Source: Terrirubrum flagellatum (lineage in GTDB: Bacteria > Pseudomonadota > Alphaproteobacteria > Rhizobiales > Beijerinckiaceae). Taken from it: a stretch of DNA of 64,000 bases. The stretch lies in contig NZ_CP091851.1 in the NCBI RefSeq assembly GCF_022059845.1, positions 4,825,501 to 4,889,500 of the forward strand, read 5' to 3'. The notes below the pieces were generated by a model. It worked only from the letters and a program-made list of their open reading frames with translations. It did no database searches and was not told the origin of the DNA. The position numbers and the translations under genes were made by a program. Positions 33,317 through 42,472 of the stretch are shown here, piece after piece (the first letter of the stretch is position 1; each line of letters starts with the position of its first letter).

Positions 33317-34564
33317 GTGAGCCCCAAAGCAGGTTCTCTAGCGCCCGTGAGTCCGCAGAATTATACGCAAGACCCGGCCGTCGGCGCGGCCGAATTGTTG
33401 CGTCGCTTCGGCATGGCGATGCTGGGGCTCGCGCTGCCCTGCGCGGCGTTCTATTCGCGCCGCGCCGCTATTCTGCTGCTGCCGCTTGGCGGCATCCTTG
33501 TCTTCATGGGCACGGTGATCGATCCGTCCGAGCCGATTGGAGCGAGGCTGCGCAGCTTCGCCCAGGGCGGGCGGACGATGATCGCGCTCGGCCTTGGCCT
33601 GTGGGCCGCGGCCACCATCGCATGGTCGCCCTTTCCGCAGCTTTCCGCCGAACGGCTCTACAACACGGCGGGCGTGGCGCTGGTCGCGGCCGGAGCCATG
33701 GCGGCAATCCCGCGGCGCATGCGCGCGCCGGTGCTCTACTTCCTGCCAATCGGGGCCTTCGCCGCCGTGGTGGCGGCCTGCGTGCTGGCGCTCGAAGCCC
33801 GCGGCGCGTTCCGGACCGGGCTCGGCTATGATCCCGTCCTCGCGGTGCGCGGCGCGGCCGCGATCGCGCTGCTGACGCCGGTTGCGCTCGGTTGGCTCCT
33901 CTCGCGCGACCGCGCGCCGGAAGCGATCGCGCTCGGCGTCAGCGTCCTGTGCGCGACCTTCGTGCTGGAGGATGCGGCGTCCATCGCTGTTGCGATCGTC
34001 ACGATTGTCGCGTTCGTCTTCGCGCGCATCGCGCAGCGGCCGGGCGTGCTGCTGCTTGGCGCGCTCGGCGCGGCTCTGGTGCTGATCGCGCCATTGCTGC
34101 CTTTCGCGATCCAGCCTTTCGCCCGCTCGCTCGGTTTCGACGACGTGTCGGCTCTGATGACCGGCCTGTCCGAATCGGTCGTGCGTGAAGGCGCGCGGCT
34201 CATCACGGGACATGGGCTCGAGACCACGCCGCGCGCGATCAGCGCCGGCATCCTTCCCATGATGCAGTCGCCGCCGTTGATCGTGGCGCTCTGGTATGAT
34301 CTCGGCGTGCTTGGCGCGCTCGCAATCGCGACTTTGATCGCAACGCGCAGCTATGGCTCGGATCATTCCGCCAATGTCGCGGCGGCCGAGATCGCGCTGA
34401 TCTGGGCGGCGCTGGCGCAGATGTTCTTCGGCATTGCTGCGGTGCAGGCCTGGTGGATGTCGAGCTTCGCCGCGGCGCTCATCGCGCTCCGCGCCATCGC
34501 GTTCGGACAATTCCGCACAAAGCGTCCGCGCGTGCGCCTGTTCGGCCAGCGACAGGCCGAATGA
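33317..34564 (+). CDS. O-antigen ligase-like polytopic membrane protein
   Basis: 415 residues from a GTG at 33317 (a second GTG at 33347 is possible); the frame continues upstream into glpK but that part is a shadow. About eleven hydrophobic segments are seen. SPFPQLSAERLYNTAGV and a large periplasmic loop with ARLITGHGLETTPRAISAG match the WaaL-type pattern (GxG with nearby Arg). Such proteins join polysaccharide to lipid A core or similar acceptors. No other polysaccharide genes are adjacent. Family assignment moderate. Confidence 0.6.
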   Translation: MSPKAGSLAPVSPQNYTQDPAVGAAELLRRFGMAMLGLALPCAAFYSRRAAILLLPLGGILVFMGTVIDPSEPIGARLRSFAQGGRTMIALGLGLWAAATIAWSPFPQLSAERLYNTAGVALVAAGAMAAIPRRMRAPVLYFLPIGAFAAVVAACVLALEARGAFRTGLGYDPVLAVRGAAAIALLTPVALGWLLSRDRAPEAIALGVSVLCATFVLEDAASIAVAIVTIVAFVFARIAQRPGVLLLGALGAALVLIAPLLPFAIQPFARSLGFDDVSALMTGLSESVVREGARLITGHGLETTPRAISAGILPMMQSPPLIVALWYDLGVLGALAIATLIATRSYGSDHSANVAAAEIALIWAALAQMFFGIAAVQAWWMSSFAAALIALRAIAFGQFRTKRPRVRLFGQRQAE

Positions 34565-34571
34565 TCATAAA

Positions 34572-35390
34572 TTATCGCGCGCGCCCGGCCGCCGCGAGAT
34601 CGGGAACCGCGTCGAGCAGCGCGCGCGTGTAGGCGTCGCGCGGCTCTGCGAACAGCTCTTCGGCCGCCGCCATCTCGACGATGCGGCCCTCACGCATCAC
34701 GGCGATGCGCGTCGCCATGTAGCGGACGATCGCGAGATTATGGCTGATGAAGAGATAGGTCAGCCCGAATTCGCTCTGGAGGTCGCGCATCAGATTGAGG
34801 ATCTGCGCCTGCACCGAAACATCGAGCGCCGATGTCGGCTCGTCGCAGACGATGAATTCGGCGCGCGTTCCCAACGTCCGGGCGATGGCGATGCGCTGGC
34901 GCTGACCGCCTGAGAATTCATGCGGGTATTTCGCGCCGTCGGCGGGATCGAGACCGACAAGGCGCAGCAATTCATCGACGCGCGCAAAACAGGCCGCCTC
35001 GTCAGATTCGATCGCCAATGCGCGCATAGGTTCGGCGATGATCTGATCGACGCGCCAGCGCGGATTGAGGCTGGCGTAAGGGTCCTGAAACACCATCTGG
35101 ATGCGCCGGCGCAGTTCGCGGGGAATGTGGCCGGCATGCATGTCGACGCCGTCGAAAGTGATGCGTCCTGCGCTCGGCGCCAGGAGGCCGACGATCATGC
35201 GCGCCATCGTCGTCTTGCCCGACCCGGATTCGCCGACGAGCGCCAGCGTCTCGCCGCGCGCGATGTCGAAGGAGACGCCATCGACGGCTTTCAGAATTCG
35301 CCTGGGCTCGCGCGCGATCCGGCGTTCGAGCCAGGATTTCGAGACATCGAATTCGCGCCTGACATCGCGCGCCTCCACCAGCGCGCTCAC
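34572..35390 (-). CDS. Oligopeptide ABC transporter ATP-binding protein (DppF/OppF type)
   Basis: 272 residues from a GTG at 35390, overlapping the stop of the upstream ATPase by GTGA. Walker A GESGSGKTT, Q-loop VFQDPYASLNPRW, signature EFSGGQRQRIAIARTL, Walker B FIVCDEPTSALDVSVQ, and switch histidine FISHNLAIV. The OppF-specific LNPRW motif and end GYTRALLDAVP-type DAYTRALLDAVPDL are present. It energises peptide uptake as a heterodimer with the next gene; permease and binding-protein genes are not in the window. Confidence 0.9.
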   Translation of the reverse strand: MSALVEARDVRREFDVSKSWLERRIAREPRRILKAVDGVSFDIARGETLALVGESGSGKTTMARMIVGLLAPSAGRITFDGVDMHAGHIPRELRRRIQMVFQDPYASLNPRWRVDQIIAEPMRALAIESDEAACFARVDELLRLVGLDPADGAKYPHEFSGGQRQRIAIARTLGTRAEFIVCDEPTSALDVSVQAQILNLMRDLQSEFGLTYLFISHNLAIVRYMATRIAVMREGRIVEMAAAEELFAEPRDAYTRALLDAVPDLAAAGRAR

Positions 35391-36382
35391 GCCGCGGCTT
35401 CCCTGCTTGGCGCGTCGTGAAGATGGCAGGCGACAATGTGATCGTCGCGGCCTGCGATCGGCTTGGGTTCCGGCCGTTCGAACCTGCAGCGCTCGAAGGC
35501 GTGCGGGCATCTGGGATGGAAGGCGCAGCCCGCGGGGATCGCGGACAGGCGCGGCATGGCGCCCGCGATCTGCATCAGCCGATCCGATTTCGCATCGAGC
35601 GACGGGATCGAACGCATGAGCCCTGACGCGTAAGGATGCAGCGGCGCCGTGATCACGTCGCGCGCGAAGCCGATCTCGGCGATGCGGCCGGCATACATCA
35701 CCGCGACGCGATCCGCCGCTTCGGCGATGACGCCCATGTCGTGGGTGATCAGCATCACCGCCGTTCCATGGTCGCGGCGGAGCTTCAGGATGAGTTCGAT
35801 GATCTGCGCCTGCACGGAAACATCGAGCGCCGTGGTCGGTTCGTCTGCGATCAGCAGTTCGGGTTCGGCGCAGAGCGCGAGCGCGATCATCGCGCGCTGG
35901 CGCAGGCCGCCGGAGAATTCGTGGGGATAGGCGTCGATGCGTTGCGCGGCTGAAGGGACGCCGACTTCGGCGAGGAGATCGATGGCGCGCTGGCGGGCCT
36001 GTCGCACAGTCATGCCGAGATGGATGCGGATCGTTTCGATGAGCTGCGCGCCGATCGTATAGAGCGGATTGAGCGCCGCCAGCGGGTCCTGGAAGATCAT
36101 GCCGATGCGCTTGCCGCGCAGCCGGCGCAGAGCTTCCGGCGCGAGATTGTCGATGCGTTCGCCATTCAGCCTGATCTCGCCGCCGGCGATGCGGCCGGGC
36201 GGGTCGATCAGCCCGATGACGGCGGCTCCGGTGACCGACTTGCCGGCGCCGGATTCGCCGACGACGCCGAGGATCTCGCCCCGGCTGATATCGAACGACA
36301 CCTGGTCGAGCGCGGTCAGCGCGCCGCGGCGCGTCCGGAATTCGACCCTGAGATCGCAAACGGAGAGGACAGGCTCATTCAT
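35387..36382 (-). CDS. Oligopeptide ABC transporter ATP-binding protein (DppD/OppD type)
   Basis: 331 residues. Walker [10 protein letters not shown]-loop [17 protein letters not shown], signature [16 protein letters not shown], Walker [17 protein letters not shown], switch LITHDMGV. The C-terminal oligopeptide-binding-ATPase extension has clustered cysteines ([17 protein letters not shown]), as in OppD/DppD, where they may bind an iron-sulfur cluster. Coupled to the OppF-type gene and divergent from the M20 genes, which suggests, without proof, a peptide- or amide-uptake and hydrolysis theme. Confidence 0.9.
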   Translation of the reverse strand: MNEPVLSVCDLRVEFRTRRGALTALDQVSFDISRGEILGVVGESGAGKSVTGAAVIGLIDPPGRIAGGEIRLNGERIDNLAPEALRRLRGKRIGMIFQDPLAALNPLYTIGAQLIETIRIHLGMTVRQARQRAIDLLAEVGVPSAAQRIDAYPHEFSGGLRQRAMIALALCAEPELLIADEPTTALDVSVQAQIIELILKLRRDHGTAVMLITHDMGVIAEAADRVAVMYAGRIAEIGFARDVITAPLHPYASGLMRSIPSLDAKSDRLMQIAGAMPRLSAIPAGCAFHPRCPHAFERCRFERPEPKPIAGRDDHIVACHLHDAPSREAAA

Positions 36383-36570
36383 TCGGGTTCGATCCCGGCT
36401 TAGACGCCGGCCCGTGGTCGGGTCCAGTCCGGCCGCGATTTTTGCTTCCCCGGCCTGTCAAAAATGCGGAGGGGGTCTGTATTCCCTTGAATTGACCCCG
36501 CCCCCGCCGTGTGGATGCTGCACGGCTTCGCTGCGGACCTTCCGCGCTTCCCCATCCAAGAGGCTTGTCA

Positions 36571-37740
36571 GTGCCCGTCATCAACCGCGTCGCCGAATTG
36601 GCCGACGAAATCACCGTCTGGCGTCGCCATCTGCATGAAAACCCTGAAATCCTCTACGAAGTGCATGAAACGGCGGCGTTCGTCGCGGACAAGCTGAAGA
36701 GCTTCGGCGTCGATGAAGTGGTCACGGGGCTTGGGCGCACCGGCGTCGTCGGCGTCATCAAGGGAGCGAAGCCGGGCAAGGGCAAGACGATCGCGCTGCG
36801 CGCCGACATGGATGCGCTGCCGATCGAGGAGCTGACCGATCTCCCCTACAAGTCGAAGAAACCGGGCGCGATGCACGCCTGCGGTCACGACGGGCACACC
36901 GCCATGGTGCTCGGCGCCGCTAAATATCTCGCCGAGACGCGCAACTTTGCGGGAACCGCGGTGCTCATCTTCCAGCCGGCGGAAGAGGGCGGCAACGGCG
37001 CGCTCGCCATGATCGAGGACGGCATGATGGAGCGCTTCGGCGTCGACGAGGTCTATGGCCTCCACAACGACCCGACCATCGCCATCGGCAAGTTCGGCAT
37101 CCGTCCCGGCGCCGTGATGGCGGCGATGGACAGGTTCACCATCAACATCTCGGGCAAGGGATCGCATGGAGCGGCCCCGCATCTCTCGGTCGATCCGGTG
37201 CTCATCCTCAGCCAGGTGATCACAGCGCTACAGTCGATCGCATCGCGCAATGTCGATCCGATCGAGTCGATCGTCGTGTCGACCTGCGTTGTCGAAGCGG
37301 GTTCGGCCTTCAACATCATCCCGCAGACGGCGAAGCTCGTCGGCACCGTGCGCACGCTGAGCGAGAAGACGCGCGATCTCGCCGAGACGCGGATGAAGGA
37401 GATCTGCGCCGGCGTCGCGACATCCTTCGGCGCCAAGATCGATGTCGACTACTGGCGCGGCACGCCGGTGCTCGTGAACAATGACGAGAAGGCGGAGTTC
37501 GCGGCGAAGATCGCGCGCGAGGTCGTCGGCGAAGCCAATGTCAACGACAATGTGAAGCAGATCATGGGCGGCGAGGATTTCGCCTTCATGCTCAATTCGC
37601 GGCCGGGCGCCTTCATCTTCCTCGGCAATGGCGACACGCCCTATTGCCATCACCCGTCCTACAATTTCAGCGATGAGGCGATTCCCTTTGGAGTCTCCTA
37701 TTTCGTGCGGCTCGTCGAGACCGCGACGCAGGCGCAGTAA
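36571..37740 (+). CDS. M20 family amidohydrolase, tandem copy 1
   Basis: 389 residues from a GTG at 36571 (AGAGG upstream), matching copy 2 in length and N-terminus (VPVINRVAELADEITVWRRH). Family M20D (hippurate hydrolase/IAA-amino-acid hydrolase type) cleaves N-acyl or amide bonds of amino acids with two metal ions. Metal motifs: ADMDALP, HACGHDGHTAMVLG, the catalytic Glu pair QPAEEGGNG, and GGEDFAFM near the C-terminus. The lid-domain residues GKGSHGAAPH are intact. Very similar to copy 2; substrate unknown. Confidence 0.9.
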   Translation: MPVINRVAELADEITVWRRHLHENPEILYEVHETAAFVADKLKSFGVDEVVTGLGRTGVVGVIKGAKPGKGKTIALRADMDALPIEELTDLPYKSKKPGAMHACGHDGHTAMVLGAAKYLAETRNFAGTAVLIFQPAEEGGNGALAMIEDGMMERFGVDEVYGLHNDPTIAIGKFGIRPGAVMAAMDRFTINISGKGSHGAAPHLSVDPVLILSQVITALQSIASRNVDPIESIVVSTCVVEAGSAFNIIPQTAKLVGTVRTLSEKTRDLAETRMKEICAGVATSFGAKIDVDYWRGTPVLVNNDEKAEFAAKIAREVVGEANVNDNVKQIMGGEDFAFMLNSRPGAFIFLGNGDTPYCHHPSYNFSDEAIPFGVSYFVRLVETATQAQ

Positions 37741-37760
37741 CGAAACTTCGGGGGAACTCC

Positions 37761-38930
37761 ATGCCTGTCATCAATAGCGTCGCGGCCTTCGCCGACGAGG
37801 TCGCCGGCTGGCGCCGCGACATCCATGAACATCCCGAACTGATGTTCGAGGAGCATCGCACGGCGGCGCTCGTCGCCGGCAAGCTGAAGGAGTTCGGCGT
37901 CGATGAGGTGGTGACAGGCTTCGGCCGCACCGGCGTCGTCGGCGTGATCAGGGGAAAGAAACCCGGCAAGGGCAAGACGATCGGCATCCGCGCCGATATG
38001 GACGCGCTGCCGATCGAGGAAGCGACCGACGTTCCCTACAAGTCGAAGACGCCGGGCAAGATGCACGCCTGCGGTCATGACGGGCACACCGCGATGGTGC
38101 TCGGCGCGGCGAAATATCTCGCCGAGACGCGCAATTTCGCGGGCGCGGCGGTGGTGATCTTCCAGCCGGCGGAAGAGGGCGGCGGCGGCGCGCGCGCCAT
38201 GCTTGAAGACGGGCTGATCGAGCGCTTCGGCGTCGATGAAGTCTACGGGCTGCATAATTCAACGCAGATCGAGGTCGGCAAGTTCGGCATCCGGCCGGGA
38301 CCGGCGATGGCGGCGGTCGACCGCTTCACCATCGACATCTCGGGGAAAGGCTCGCATGGCGCGGCCCCGCATCTATCGATCGATCCCATTCTCATCATGA
38401 GCCAGTTGATTACGGCGCTGCAGTCGATCGCCTCGCGCAATGTCGACCCGATCGAGTCGATCGTCGTATCCACCTGCGTCGCGCAGGCGGGCTCCGCCTT
38501 CAACATCATCCCGCAGACGGCGAAGCTCATCGGCACGGTGCGCACGCTCAGCGAGAAGACGCGCGATCTCGCCGAGACGCGCATGAAAGAAATCTGCGCC
38601 GGCGTCGCCGCCTCCTTCGGCGCGAAAATCGAGATCGATTACTGGCGCGGCACGCCGGTGCTCGTGAACAATGACGAGAAGACGGCGCTGGCGGCGCGCG
38701 TCGCGGCCGATGTGGTCGGCGAGGCGAATGTCGACGCCAACGTCCGGCAGATCATGGGCGGCGAGGATTTTGCTTTCATGATGAATGCGCGGCCAGGTGC
38801 CTTCATCTATCTCGGCAACGGGATCGGCGTCGGCGTGCATCATCCCGCCTACAACTTCAATGACGAGGCGATTCCCTACGGAGTCTCCTATTTCGCGCGT
38901 CTCATCGAGACCGCGACTGAAGCGCAGTGA
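37761..38930 (+). CDS. M20 family amidohydrolase, tandem copy 2
   Basis: 389 residues, 20 bp after copy 1. The two are near-identical over long stretches (ALQSIASRNVDPIESIVVST, TVRTLSEKTRDLAETRMKEI), so the duplication is recent relative to copy 3. HACGHDGHTAMVLG, QPAEEGGGG and GGEDFAFMM are complete. Differences cluster in the helices of the lid domain and the substrate rim (HNSTQIEVGKFG versus HNDPTIAIGKFG), which may tune specificity. Ribosome binding site GGGGGA. Confidence 0.92.
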   Translation: MPVINSVAAFADEVAGWRRDIHEHPELMFEEHRTAALVAGKLKEFGVDEVVTGFGRTGVVGVIRGKKPGKGKTIGIRADMDALPIEEATDVPYKSKTPGKMHACGHDGHTAMVLGAAKYLAETRNFAGAAVVIFQPAEEGGGGARAMLEDGLIERFGVDEVYGLHNSTQIEVGKFGIRPGPAMAAVDRFTIDISGKGSHGAAPHLSIDPILIMSQLITALQSIASRNVDPIESIVVSTCVAQAGSAFNIIPQTAKLIGTVRTLSEKTRDLAETRMKEICAGVAASFGAKIEIDYWRGTPVLVNNDEKTALAARVAADVVGEANVDANVRQIMGGEDFAFMMNARPGAFIYLGNGIGVGVHHPAYNFNDEAIPYGVSYFARLIETATEAQ

Positions 38931-38957
38931 CAATCGGCAACAAGGAAAGGGGCCGTC

Positions 38958-40121
38958 ATGCCAGTCATCAACAGCGTCGCCGAAATGACCGACGAGGTCG
39001 CCGCATGGCGGCGCGACATCCATGAGCATCCCGAACTGCTGTTCGACGTGCATCGCACGGCCGGCGTGGTCGCGGAGAAGCTGAAGGAGTTCGGCGTCGA
39101 CGAGATCGTCACCGGCATCGGTCGCACCGGCGTCGTCGGCGTGATCAAGGGCAAGAAGCCCGGGAACGGCAAGACGATCGGGCTGCGCGCCGACATGGAC
39201 GCGCTGCCTCTCGATGAGGCGACCGATGTCCCCTACAAGTCGAAGACGCCGGGCAAGATGCATGCCTGCGGCCATGACGGGCACACCGCGATGCTGCTTG
39301 GCGCCGCCAAATATCTCGCGGAGACGCGCAATTTCTCGGGCACGGCGGTGGTGCTGTTCCAGCCGGCCGAAGAGGGCGGCGGCGGCGGCCTCGAAATGTG
39401 CAAGGATGGCGTGATGGACCGCTTCGGCGTCGATGAGGTCTATGGCATGCACAACATGCCAGGCGTGCCCGTCGGGAACTGGGCGATCCGCCCGGGCCCG
39501 ATGATGGCCGCCGCGGACAAGTTCGAGGTGAAGCTGACGGGCAAGGGCGGCCACGCCGCGCGGCCGCATGAATCGATCGATCCGGTCATTGCAGCAAGCC
39601 ACATCATCGTGGCGATGCAGACGATCGCGTCACGCAATGTGAATCCGCTCGATTCGATCGTCATCTCGGTGACGGCGGTCGAGGCGGGCAAGGCCTACAA
39701 CATCATCCCGCAGACGGCGGTGTTTCGCGGCACGGTGCGCACGCTCAGCAAGGAGGCGCGCGTCACTGCCGAGAAGCGCATCAAGGCGATCGTCTCGCAG
39801 GTGGCGTCGGCGCTCGATTGCAAGGCGGAGATCGAATACGACATCGGCTATCCCGTGACGATCAATCACGAGAAGGAGACGGCGTTCGCGGTCGAAGTGG
39901 CGAAGGAAGTTTCGGGCGAAGCGAATGTGGTCGCCGACACGCCGCCGCTGATGGGCGCCGAGGATTTCTCCTACATGCTGGAGGCCCGACCAGGGGCCTA
40001 CATCTTCATCGGCAATGGCGACACCGCCGGCGTGCATCATCCGGCCTACGACTTCAACGACAAGGCGATCCCCTACGGCGTGAGCTTCTTCGCGCGCGTG
40101 GTGGAGAAAGCGGCGGCCTGA
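38958..40121 (+). CDS. M20 family amidohydrolase, tandem copy 3
   Basis: 387 residues, 27 bp after copy 2 and more diverged from copies 1 and 2 in the second half (FRGTVRTLSKEARVTAEKRI). It resembles hippurate-hydrolase HipO-like enzymes: MHNMPGVPVGNWAIRPGPMM, GKGGHAARPHESIDP, VTAVEAGKAYNIIPQTAVFR and the C-terminal GAEDFSYMLEARPGAY. All metal ligands are present. Followed after 10 bp by the ChaC gene, so probably cotranscribed. Confidence 0.92.
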   Translation: MPVINSVAEMTDEVAAWRRDIHEHPELLFDVHRTAGVVAEKLKEFGVDEIVTGIGRTGVVGVIKGKKPGNGKTIGLRADMDALPLDEATDVPYKSKTPGKMHACGHDGHTAMLLGAAKYLAETRNFSGTAVVLFQPAEEGGGGGLEMCKDGVMDRFGVDEVYGMHNMPGVPVGNWAIRPGPMMAAADKFEVKLTGKGGHAARPHESIDPVIAASHIIVAMQTIASRNVNPLDSIVISVTAVEAGKAYNIIPQTAVFRGTVRTLSKEARVTAEKRIKAIVSQVASALDCKAEIEYDIGYPVTINHEKETAFAVEVAKEVSGEANVVADTPPLMGAEDFSYMLEARPGAYIFIGNGDTAGVHHPAYDFNDKAIPYGVSFFARVVEKAAA

Positions 40122-40131
40122 CGCCTTAGGG

Positions 40132-40707
40132 ATGGCCGAGGTCGTTTCACGAAACGAGCGCGCGGCGATTGAGCCGCGCGCCGAAGATCAGGATCTCTGG
40201 GTCTTTGGCTACGGCTCGCTGATGTGGCGGCCGGGCTTCGATTATATCGAACGCCAGCCGGCGCTGCTGCACGGCTATCATCGCGCGCTCTGCATCCTCT
40301 CCTACGATCATCGCGGCACACGGGAAATTCCAGGCCTCGTGCTCGGCCTCGATCGCGGCGGCGCTTGCCGCGGAGTCGCGTTCCGCGTGGCTGCGAAGAA
40401 CCGCGCCGAGACGCACGCCTATCTCGTCGCGCGCGAGCAGACCTCGATGGTCTATGAAGAGCGGATGCATCCGTTGAAGCTCGGCGACGGCCGCCGCGTC
40501 ATCGGCCTCGCCTACACAGCGAACCGCAATCACGAACAATATTCCGGCGTGATGACGCGCGAGGAACAACTCGCCCATGTCAGGCGCGGCGTCGGGCGTT
40601 CAGGCGCCAATCCGGATTATGTGCTGAACACTCATGCGCATCTCGTCGAGATCGGCGTGCATGACGCGTTGCTTGATTGGCTGGCGAAAGAGCTGAGGGC
40701 CAACTGA
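40132..40707 (+). CDS. ChaC-type gamma-glutamylcyclotransferase
   Basis: 191 residues. The glutamyl-binding loop is VFGYGSLMWRPGFDY (about 23-37), followed by CILSYDHRGTREIPGLVLGL, GACRGVAFRV and the acidic segment LVAREQTSMVYEERM containing the catalytic-glutamate candidate. ChaC enzymes split cytosolic glutathione into 5-oxoproline and Cys-Gly. Being 10 bp downstream of a row of M20 hydrolases, it may contribute dipeptides to them (inference). A periplasmic Ggt is encoded at 1614. Confidence 0.88.
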   Translation: MAEVVSRNERAAIEPRAEDQDLWVFGYGSLMWRPGFDYIERQPALLHGYHRALCILSYDHRGTREIPGLVLGLDRGGACRGVAFRVAAKNRAETHAYLVAREQTSMVYEERMHPLKLGDGRRVIGLAYTANRNHEQYSGVMTREEQLAHVRRGVGRSGANPDYVLNTHAHLVEIGVHDALLDWLAKELRAN

Positions 40708-40726
40708 AGCTCTTTGCGTCGCGCGT

Positions 40727-41119
40727 TCAGCCAATGTGGCTCGCCATCCACCAGACATTGCCTTGCGCGTCCTTGACGCCGCAGCGTCTGTCGCCATCAC
40801 CTTTCTCGCTTGGCTCCTGCACGGAGGTCGCGCCAAGCTCCAGCGCCTTCGCGTAGGATTTGTCGACGTCATCGACATAGACATGCAGCCAGACAGGAAA
40901 GGCCGGAAACCCCTCCATCGCGTCCGCCACCATCACGACGCTGTCGCCGATTCGGATCGAAGCACGCTGCAGCGAGCCGTCGGGCCGCTCATGGCTGACG
41001 ATGGTTTCAAGGCCAAACAATTCGCGCATGAACGCAATCATGGCGCGCGCGTCTCGCGCCATGACATAGCAGGAAACCGTGGAATGACCTGGCGCCGTCC
41101 TTCCGCGGTTGAAGACCAT
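40727..41119 (-). CDS. VOC family (glyoxalase-like) protein
   Basis: 130 residues with two beta-alpha-beta-beta-beta units: STVSCYVMARDARAMIAFMR with LFGLETIVSHERPDGS, then PVWLHVYVDDVDKSYAKALE and GDGDRRCGVKDAQGNVWWMA. It resembles the PhnB/YgiN-like bleomycin-resistance group; metal ligands are incomplete, so an enzymatic role is uncertain. Its ATG overlaps the stop of the upstream hypothetical gene (TGATG). Confidence 0.85.
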   Translation of the reverse strand: MVFNRGRTAPGHSTVSCYVMARDARAMIAFMRELFGLETIVSHERPDGSLQRASIRIGDSVVMVADAMEGFPAFPVWLHVYVDDVDKSYAKALELGATSVQEPSEKGDGDRRCGVKDAQGNVWWMASHIG

Positions 41120-41613
41120 CAGATCAGATCTTCGATCGCTGCGGCGCGTCCCACCGCCGTTTCCGCGAGCAGATGCAGATGGATTTCGTTGGCGCCGGCG
41201 GCGCGCGCCGTCTGCATGGTTTCGCCGTTCAGGGCGACGATCGGAAAGGCGCCGAGATCGACGCCGGCCACCACCGAGCGCGTTCCGTCCGTCTCGCGTT
41301 TCACGGCGAGCGCGACGACATGCTCATAGTCCGGGCAGTCGCCGAAGCCATAGATAGAGGTGACATAGCGCCGGCCGGAATGGCCGCGCCAGGCGCAGAA
41401 GCGTTCGGCGTCCGCCGGCCGCGCGAGAAGCGTCTGATAGCCGCGCTGGCTCTCCTCGCCGAAGCCCGCGAGCGCGTCGATATCGCGCGCGGGGAGGCCC
41501 GGCGGGGCGAAGGCGGTTCCCTCGAACAGGTCTGCAACGGGATGCTCTGCAACGGGATACATGGCGGCCTCGTCGATCGCAGCTTCAACGCCTTCCAATG
41601 GAGGGCGTTCCAT
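41119..41613 (-). CDS. Hypothetical protein coupled to the VOC gene
   Basis: 164 residues from the ATG at 41613 (a TTG at 41652 would add 13 residues). No family recognised. Features: acidic N-terminus (LEGVEAAIDEAAMYPVAEHP), a middle with CAWRGHSGRRYVTSIYGFGD, and TRSVVAGVDLGAFPIVALNG near 125. No signal peptide or membrane helix. Coupled to the VOC protein by a one-base overlap, so they are probably coexpressed. Confidence 0.6.
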   Translation of the reverse strand: MERPPLEGVEAAIDEAAMYPVAEHPVADLFEGTAFAPPGLPARDIDALAGFGEESQRGYQTLLARPADAERFCAWRGHSGRRYVTSIYGFGDCPDYEHVVALAVKRETDGTRSVVAGVDLGAFPIVALNGETMQTARAAGANEIHLHLLAETAVGRAAAIEDLI

Positions 41614-41698
41614 TTCTGAACGGAACAAAGCACGAACATTGTGGCGAATCAAGGGCTGAGTCGAGTCGCGCCCGAGTCTGAGGCGCGGCGCTGTCGAG

Positions 41699-42451
41699 TC
41701 AGGCGCGGGAAATCGCCGGCGCCAGCGGCCCGAGTTCGCTCAAGCCCTCAGCCAGCAGCCGGTCGCTCGATTCCTCGATCCGGGCGCTGATCTCGGCGAA
41801 CGCCTTCTGGCGCGGCAGACCGGCGGGAATAGCGTCGAGGAACTCGATGACCGCCGTGCCGGGTCGCCGGATGAATTGCCGGCGCGGCCAGAACAGGCCG
41901 GTGTTGAGCCCGACCGGCGTCGCCGGGAAATTCACGGCGTCGTAGATGTAAGCGACGCCTGATTTATGGGCCGGCGGCGCGCCCGGGGCGCGGCGCGTGC
42001 CTTCGGGGAAAATCAGGAGCTGGCGGCCCTTCGCCATCTCTTCGCGCGCCCGCTTCGTCGCGTGGTCGAGCGCGCGCGAACGGGCGCCGCGATCGATCGG
42101 AATCATTTCAGCCTTCTTCAGATACCAGCCGAGCAGCGGAAACCAGGTCAGCTCGCGCTTCAGGATGATCACGGGATCGGGCAGTCGCGCGAACAGCACG
42201 AAGGTTTCGAGAAAGGATTGGTGCTTCGCTGCAATGATCGCCGGGCCTTCCGGAATTTTTTCGGCGTTTCGGATCTCGACGCGCACGCCGGCGATGACGC
42301 GCAGCATCCACAGGCTCGTCGCCGTCCACCAGACGACGACTTGCTTGAACGCCGAGCGCGGCATGGCGAGCGTCGGCAACGCCGCGATCAGCCAGATCAC
42401 GAGGTTCACATAGAAGACGACGTTGAAGAGGGCTGAACGCAGAAAGATCAT
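41699..42451 (-). CDS. plsC: 1-acyl-sn-glycerol-3-phosphate acyltransferase (PlsC family)
   Basis: 250 residues, membrane-bound. N-terminal hydrophobic segment 2-26. The acyltransferase motif I is AAKHQSFLETFVLFARLPD (H-x4-E variant common in alphaproteobacteria), motif III is LLIFPEGTRRAPGAPP. It acylates lysophosphatidate in phospholipid synthesis. Gene order plsC-ydcF-ftsX-ftsE is conserved in Hyphomicrobiales, transcribed right to left, with plsC last. Confidence 0.9.
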   Translation of the reverse strand: MIFLRSALFNVVFYVNLVIWLIAALPTLAMPRSAFKQVVVWWTATSLWMLRVIAGVRVEIRNAEKIPEGPAIIAAKHQSFLETFVLFARLPDPVIILKRELTWFPLLGWYLKKAEMIPIDRGARSRALDHATKRAREEMAKGRQLLIFPEGTRRAPGAPPAHKSGVAYIYDAVNFPATPVGLNTGLFWPRRQFIRRPGTAVIEFLDAIPAGLPRQKAFAEISARIEESSDRLLAEGLSELGPLAPAISRA

Positions 42452-42472
42452 ACGGGGATATTCGAGCCTTTG

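Noticed and set aside
33338-34510. 390-codon minus-strand open frame opposite the ligase-like gene
   Set aside because: Composition is dominated by Arg, Asp, Glu, His and Gln with no motif; the plus strand encodes clear membrane helices.
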